Shown: piece after piece, positions 40,860 to 44,157 of the stretch
How the letters are laid out: each line of letters starts with the position of its first letter
Position numbering within the stretch: position 1 is the first letter of the stretch
Assembly: GCA_902787975.1 (NCBI GenBank)
Contig: CADAIP010000015.1
Coordinates: 1 to 44,157 of the forward strand
Length of the DNA: 44,157 bases
Reading direction: 5' to 3'
DNA from: Oscillospiraceae bacterium
GTDB lineage: Bacteria > Bacillota > Clostridia > Saccharofermentanales > Saccharofermentanaceae
Position numbers and translations under genes: made by a program
Notes under the pieces: generated by a model
Told to the model about the DNA's origin: nothing
The model's database searches: none
What the model saw: the letters and a program-made list of their open reading frames with translations, nothing else

Positions 40860-42275
40860 TCAATTTACGGTCTCAACCTTGATCGTGTTGGTATTGCCTG
40901 CCGTACCGTTGATGAGTCCGCCTGTCATTACGACATTGTCGCCTGCTTCAAGACCGAGGATGTCCTTTGCTACATTAAAGCCATGGTAGTACATAACGTC
41001 AGTAGAAGTAAACTCTTCGTTGAGGATCGGGATGACACCCCAGCTTAAGTTAAGTCTTCTCCATATCCTCTCTGACGTCGTCATGCCGACGATGTCGATC
41101 GGGCATCTGAAACGGGATACCATTCTTGCTGTAACGCCGCTTCTGGAGTGAACTACGATAGCCTTTGCTCCGACGTCGATTGCCATCTGGCATGTAGCGT
41201 GGGAGATAGCGTCGAGGTTGTTTCTGATCTTGAATTCCTGCTTGAAGAAACGGTCTCTGTAGTTGATGTGATTCTCTGTATATTCAGCAACCTGAGACAT
41301 CGTCTGGACTGCTTCAACAGGATACTTGCCTGCAGCTGACTCGCCCGAGAGCATGATTGCGGAAGAACCGTCGTAAACGGCATTCGCAACGTCAGAGATC
41401 TCAGCTCTTGTCGGTCTCGGATTGTTGATCATGGATTCGAGCATTTCTGTTGCAGTGATAACTCTTCTGCCCAAAAGCCTGCATCTCTTGATGAGCTGCT
41501 TCTGAACGCTCGGCACCTCAACGAACGGAATCTCAACACCAAGGTCACCTCTTGCGATCATGATGCCTGCGCAGTACTCGGAGATCTCATCGATGTTATC
41601 AACGCCTGCACGGTTCTCGATCTTTGCAATAACTTCGATGTCCTCACCGCCGTTGCTGTCGAGGAACTCACGCATCTCGATCATGTCTTCTTTTCTGGAT
41701 ACGAATGAAGCAGCAACGAAATCGATATCGTTCTCAATACCGAAGAGAAGGTCGCTCTTATCCTGCTCGCTCAGGAAGTCGCCCTGCATTACCTTGTTCG
41801 GGAAGTTCATTGACTTCTGGTCTGAGAGAACGCCGCCTACGATAACCTCGCAGATAACGTCAGCTCCCCTGATCTCTCTTACCTCAAGGATAACAAGTCC
41901 GTTATTGATGAGGACTCTGTCACCGGGAACAAGCTGCTGGGGAAGCATCTTATATGTAACTGAGACGCGTGTCTCATCGCCCTCGATCTCATCAGTTGTA
42001 AGAGTGAATGTAGCACCATCCTCTAATACGACCTTGTGGTCTCTGAATGTCTTGATCCTATACTCGGGTCCCTTTGTGTCGAGCATGATGGCGATGGGGA
42101 GATTAAGCTTTGATCTAACTCTCTTGATGAGGTCGATCTTCTCCTGATGCTGTTCATGTGTACCGTGTGAGAAATTCAGTCTTGCGACATTCATTCCGGC
42201 CTCACACATCTTTGATAATGTTTCCTCGTTATCCGATGCAGGTCCTATAGTACAGATGATTTTTGTCTTACGCAT
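40860..42275 (-). CDS. pyk: Pyruvate kinase
   Basis: This glycolytic enzyme converts phosphoenolpyruvate and ADP to pyruvate and ATP. The protein has 471 residues, the short form without the extra C-terminal PEP-utiliser domain of Bacillus. Motifs: RKTKIICTIGPASDNEETL, the substrate motif ARLNFSHGTHEQH, MLDTKGPEYRI, the signature IAKIENRAGVDN...IMIARGDLGVEIP, and TATEMLESMINNPRPTRAE. GGAGAT is the ribosome site, 9 bases upstream. It diverges from the GMP synthase gene. Confidence 0.97.
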   Translation of the reverse strand: MRKTKIICTIGPASDNEETLSKMCEAGMNVARLNFSHGTHEQHQEKIDLIKRVRSKLNLPIAIMLDTKGPEYRIKTFRDHKVVLEDGATFTLTTDEIEGDETRVSVTYKMLPQQLVPGDRVLINNGLVILEVREIRGADVICEVIVGGVLSDQKSMNFPNKVMQGDFLSEQDKSDLLFGIENDIDFVAASFVSRKEDMIEMREFLDSNGGEDIEVIAKIENRAGVDNIDEISEYCAGIMIARGDLGVEIPFVEVPSVQKQLIKRCRLLGRRVITATEMLESMINNPRPTRAEISDVANAVYDGSSAIMLSGESAAGKYPVEAVQTMSQVAEYTENHINYRDRFFKQEFKIRNNLDAISHATCQMAIDVGAKAIVVHSRSGVTARMVSRFRCPIDIVGMTTSERIWRRLNLSWGVIPILNEEFTSTDVMYYHGFNVAKDILGLEAGDNVVMTGGLINGTAGNTNTIKVETVN

Positions 42276-42314
42276 ATACTAATAATCTCCTGTGTCATAA
42301 AAAAGTTATGCCTG

Positions 42315-42323
42315 ATTGTATCA
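42315..42323 (-). promoter_or_regulatory. Extended -10 promoter of pyk
   Basis: In minus sense TGATACAAT is TG, one base, then TACAAT, 40 bases before the ATG. Confidence 0.55.
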
Positions 42324-42397
42324 TTTCAATACCCAAACTTCTTCACAATATTGTAAAATGTTTTCGTGGAATTTTTATACATCAGGAGGCTTTGCTT

Positions 42398-43378
42398 ATG
42401 GCAGACGTTAGACCGGAATCCCTAAAAAGAATTACAACAAAAGCTCAGGCTGATCAATTTATCGATGAGCAGATAAAGGCTATCAAGGAACAGGTAGGAG
42501 ATAAAAAGGTCCTCCTCGCGCTTTCAGGCGGTGTTGACTCTTCAGTAGTCGCAGCCCTCCTTATCAAGGCTATCGGCACGAATCTCGTTTGTGTTCACGT
42601 AAACCACGGACTTCTCCGTAAGGGCGAGCCTGAGATGGTATGCAAAGTCTTCAGAGACGAGCTTGGCGCCAACCTCATTTATGTAGATGCAGTTGACAGA
42701 TTCTTAGACCTTCTCGCAGGTGTAACAGATCCTGAGCAGAAGCGTCACATCATCGGCGAAGAGTTCATCAAAGTTTTCGCTGAAGAAGCTGCTAAGCTTG
42801 ACGGCATCGCCTTCCTCGCACAGGGCACCATCTATCCTGACATCCTTGAGAGTGAACAGGGCATCAAGGCTCACCACAACGTTGGCGGTCTTCCCCCGGA
42901 ACTCGATTTTGAACTCGTTGAACCCGTTAAGTATCTCTACAAGGACGAGGTCCGCGTAGTAGGTTCCGCACTGGGTCTTCCCGGCAAGATGGTTTACCGT
43001 CAGCCCTTCCCCGGTCCCGGACTTGGCGTAAGATGCCCCGGTGCAATCACCAGAGACAGACTCGAAGCAGTTAGAGAATCTGATGCAATCCTCAGAGAAG
43101 AATTCGAAAAGGCCGGCCTTGCAGACAAGGTATGGCAGTACTTCACGGTTGTACCCGACTTTAAGTCCACAGGCATCAAGGACGGCAAGAGAGCTTTCGA
43201 ATGGCTCTGCATCGTCCGTGCGATCAACACAACAGACGTAGTTAAGTGTACTGTTGAACCTATCGACTACGACCTCATGTGCCACATCACAGACCGCATC
43301 ACCCACGAAGTTCCCGGCATCAACAGAGTCCTTTACGACTACACGCCGAAGCCGACTGCTACAGTAGAGTACGAGTAA
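42398..43378 (+). CDS. guaA: GMP synthase, stand-alone ATP-pyrophosphatase subunit
   Basis: This protein adenylates XMP and aminates it to GMP. The ATG at 42398 follows AGGAGG at 8 bases and gives 326 residues; a longer reading from 42263 would run through the intergenic region. It opens directly with the ATP-PPase: LLALSGGVDSSVVAALL (PP-loop), VNHGLLRKGE, AQGTIYPDILES, NVGGLPPELDFELVEPVKYLYKDEVR, and the dimer domain with RQPFPGPGLGVRC and the C-terminal YTPKPTATVEYE. The roughly 190-residue class I glutaminase domain of normal bacterial GuaA is absent. Known: archaea split GMP synthase into two genes. A separate glutaminase subunit should exist elsewhere, or free ammonia is used. Confidence 0.94.
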   Translation: MADVRPESLKRITTKAQADQFIDEQIKAIKEQVGDKKVLLALSGGVDSSVVAALLIKAIGTNLVCVHVNHGLLRKGEPEMVCKVFRDELGANLIYVDAVDRFLDLLAGVTDPEQKRHIIGEEFIKVFAEEAAKLDGIAFLAQGTIYPDILESEQGIKAHHNVGGLPPELDFELVEPVKYLYKDEVRVVGSALGLPGKMVYRQPFPGPGLGVRCPGAITRDRLEAVRESDAILREEFEKAGLADKVWQYFTVVPDFKSTGIKDGKRAFEWLCIVRAINTTDVVKCTVEPIDYDLMCHITDRITHEVPGINRVLYDYTPKPTATVEYE

Positions 43379-43444
43379 TATTATTTGCTCGCTAAGGTCC
43401 TCCGCGCTGCGCTTGTGCGGAAATCGCTCGCAAACAATATTACT
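43374..43444 (+). repeat. Palindromic dispersed element, copy 2 (at the 3' end of guaA)
   Basis: It begins AGTAATATT, with the guaA TAA at 43376-43378 inside the arm, and ends AATATTACT. TTTGC/GCAAA continue the stem. The core AGGTCCTCCGCGCTGCGCTTG is shared with copy 1 at 21731-21796 in the same gene-sense orientation. The outer arms differ between copies but stay paired. Confidence 0.85.
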
Positions 43445-43468
43445 CTCTTGATTGAGAAATAAACTTTG

Positions 43469-43497
43469 AAAGCTCCTGATCATTCAGGAGCTTTTTT
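43469..43497 (+). terminator. Intrinsic terminator after guaA
   Basis: AAAGCTCCTGA and TCAGGAGCTTT form a perfect 11-bp stem with a TCAT loop, followed by a T-run. Confidence 0.93.
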
Positions 43498-43520
43498 ATA
43501 CCAGGAGTTCTCTGCCTGGA

Positions 43521-43529
43521 TGATATAAT
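43521..43529 (+). promoter_or_regulatory. Extended -10 promoter-like site upstream of the peptide array
   Basis: TGATATAAT is TG, one base, consensus TATAAT. A transcript would start near 43536 and meet the terminator at 43584-43612, giving a short RNA of about 75 nt, or read through into the peptide gene. Confidence 0.45.
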
Positions 43530-43570
43530 TATCTTGTCTGAGGGAGTGATTCCTTAGTACAGAAAATAAT

Positions 43571-43727
43571 CAGTAAATACGACAAAGCGGGATTTCTCAT
43601 CCCGCTTTAATTTACTCCTCATTTACACTTCAATAACACAATCAAAAAATACGGACTATAGAATACGAATATGGAAAACATACACAGGAGGATAAGGCAA
43701 TGGCAGAAGATAAGAACGAAATCAATC
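43571..43727 (+). repeat. Tandem cassette repeat, unit 1 (terminator, leader and N-terminus of a peptide gene)
   Basis: From CAGTAAATACGACAAAGCGG onward this stretch matches 43964-44120 at a constant offset of 393 bases. Shared parts are the terminator hairpin, AACACAATCAAAA, ATAGAAT.CGAATATGGAAA, AGGAGGATAAG, and the first codons. It reflects a recent duplication of a whole expression cassette. Confidence 0.85.
43584..43612 (+). terminator. Intrinsic terminator at the head of peptide cassette 1
   Basis: AAAGCGGGAT and ATCCCGCTTT form a perfect 10-bp stem with a TTCTC loop, followed by AATTT. The same hairpin precedes the second peptide gene, so it may be the tail of an earlier cassette. Confidence 0.8.
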
Positions 43728-43930
43728 TGGAAAACCTTGAACAGGTAACAGGCGGAGCCTCATCTAGACCAGCTGGAATAACTTGTCCGGAGTGTGGCGG
43801 TTTCATTCCTGTATCGATGGAACAGTTCAACACGATTGGTTCAATTATCTGTCCGTGCTGCGGTAACACGTTGAATATTAATCAGCAAGAATCAAAATCG
43901 GCAATTGATGCTCTTAAGAAATTCATGTAA
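43700..43930 (+). CDS. Double-glycine-leader peptide with two CPxCG zinc knuckles, copy 1
   Basis: This is a 76-residue precursor-like peptide. Residues 1-19 (MAEDKNEINLENLEQVTGG) match the bacteriocin-type double-glycine leader (L..LE.V.GG) cut by C39-peptidase ABC exporters. The 57-residue core has CPECG (29-33) and CPCCG (51-55), eighteen residues apart between knuckles, a rubredoxin/zinc-ribbon-like pattern, plus an extra Cys53. The tail is Gln/Lys-rich and helical. The ATG at 43700 follows AGGAGG at 8 bases. A second gene of the same kind starts 393 bases on. No processing enzyme or transporter is beside it within the window. Function is unknown: it may be a secreted zinc-binding or disulfide peptide, or a substrate for modification. 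Confidence 0.8.
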   Translation: MAEDKNEINLENLEQVTGGASSRPAGITCPECGGFIPVSMEQFNTIGSIICPCCGNTLNINQQESKSAIDALKKFM

Positions 43931-43963
43931 CAGTGAAAATGAGGAATTAGTCGCGTTAATGAA

Positions 43964-44120
43964 CAGTAAGTACGACAAAGCGGGATTTCTAATCCCGCTT
44001 TTATTTACTCTGGCTTAACACATCGATAACACAATCAAAATAGGCGAACGATAGAATGCGAATATGGAAATCATACGCAGGAGGATAAGACAATGGCTGA
44101 AGATAATATGAAAGAAATCA
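43964..44120 (+). repeat. Tandem cassette repeat, unit 2
   Basis: This is the second copy of the unit at 43571-43727. Leader and ribosome site are conserved, and the coding part diverges with many third-base changes while keeping the leader peptide motif. Confidence 0.85.
43977..44006 (+). terminator. Intrinsic terminator after peptide 1
   Basis: AAAGCGGGAT and ATCCCGCTTT form a perfect 10-bp stem with a TTCTA loop, followed by TTATTT. Confidence 0.9.
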
Positions 44121-44157
44121 AAATCGACGAGTTAGAAAAAGTAGTAGGCGGAGCTAT
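44093..44157 (+). CDS. Double-glycine-leader peptide, copy 2 (cut by the window end)
   Basis: The first 21 codons read MAEDNMKEIKIDELEKVVGG and then Ala. This is the same type of leader as copy 1 (MAED, L..LE.V.GG) with changed middle residues. AGGAGG lies 8 bases before the ATG, in a leader nearly identical to that of copy 1. The core peptide is outside the window, so it is not known whether the zinc knuckles are kept. Confidence 0.8.
   Translation, partial: MAEDNMKEIKIDELEKVVGGA

Noticed and set aside
42263..42397. N-terminal extension of the GMP synthase gene
   Set aside because: The extra 45 residues match no family feature and run through the divergent promoter region; AGGAGG supports 42398.
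42704..43483. 259-codon open frame on the minus strand over guaA
   Set aside because: It lies opposite a clear GMP synthase gene, has no recognisable protein features or ribosome site, and arises from codon bias.
43571..44120. CRISPR-like array
   Set aside because: Only two long repeats at 393 bp containing genes; no short repeats with spacers.

Overview
The window comes from a low- to mid-GC Gram-positive anaerobe of the Clostridia, probably a gut or rumen member of the Oscillospiraceae or Saccharofermentans type. The evidence is a SCIFF peptide with its radical SAM maturase, Bacillota-type neighbourhoods (ispE-veg; ffs-dnaX-ybaB-recR, then rqcP-divIC and a YaaO-type decarboxylase), lipoproteins with a lipobox, Thr/Pro-rich exported linkers, and an indolepyruvate:ferredoxin oxidoreductase. 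Taxonomy is inferred from gene content only. No rRNA, tRNA, CRISPR array, phage or transposase gene was seen.

Layout. 1-519: 5' part of a sugar-type ABC ATPase on the minus strand. 900-5838: arginine operon argC-argB-argD-argF plus a GNAT acetyltransferase, behind a sigma-A promoter overlapped by ARG-box-like sites. 5839-7239: ispE and veg on the minus strand. 7459-10452: formate-THF ligase and a membrane-anchored beta-lactamase-fold protein that has lost its catalytic residues. 10500-14749: SRP RNA, dnaX, ybaB, recR, rqcP, divIC. 14809-17474: a flavoprotein, a small unknown, an orphan terminator, and a zinc-ribbon protein with a degenerate HD domain. 17563-20606: Orn/Lys/Arg decarboxylase, then the SCIFF peptide and its maturase. 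20685-25503: a lipoprotein and a heterodimeric ABC exporter with a palindromic operator candidate. 25595-28987: acyl-CoA synthetase and a sodium:solute symporter. 29098-33972: iorA-iorB-thioesterase-paaK-ACT operon on the minus strand. 34099-40536: a transglutaminase-like lipoprotein and an unusual operon joining MalF/MalG-type permeases to an HlyD-type adaptor and a MacB-core protein. 40860-43378: pyruvate kinase and a stand-alone GMP synthase ATP-pyrophosphatase. 43521-44157: a tandem array of small double-glycine-leader peptide genes that runs off the window.

How the genes work together. The arg genes make citrulline from acetylglutamate, and the GNAT is a candidate for the missing acetylglutamate-forming step. 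The ior/paaK/ACT set links aryl pyruvates, arylacetyl-CoA and arylacetates, running either as amino-acid fermentation or, as known in rumen bacteria, as reductive synthesis of aromatic amino acids from arylacetates. The SCIFF pair makes a thioether-crosslinked ranthipeptide, with a terminator between peptide and enzyme that would keep peptide in excess.

The most promising undescribed items are: (i) the duplicated GG-leader peptides, the complete one having two CPxCG zinc knuckles; (ii) two copies of an approximately 70-bp palindromic element lying over the stop codons of unrelated genes, with compensatory changes in the arms; (iii) the MalF/MalG-HlyD-MacB-core operon. Smaller candidates are two apparent pseudoenzymes and a zinc-finger/hot-dog thioesterase fusion.
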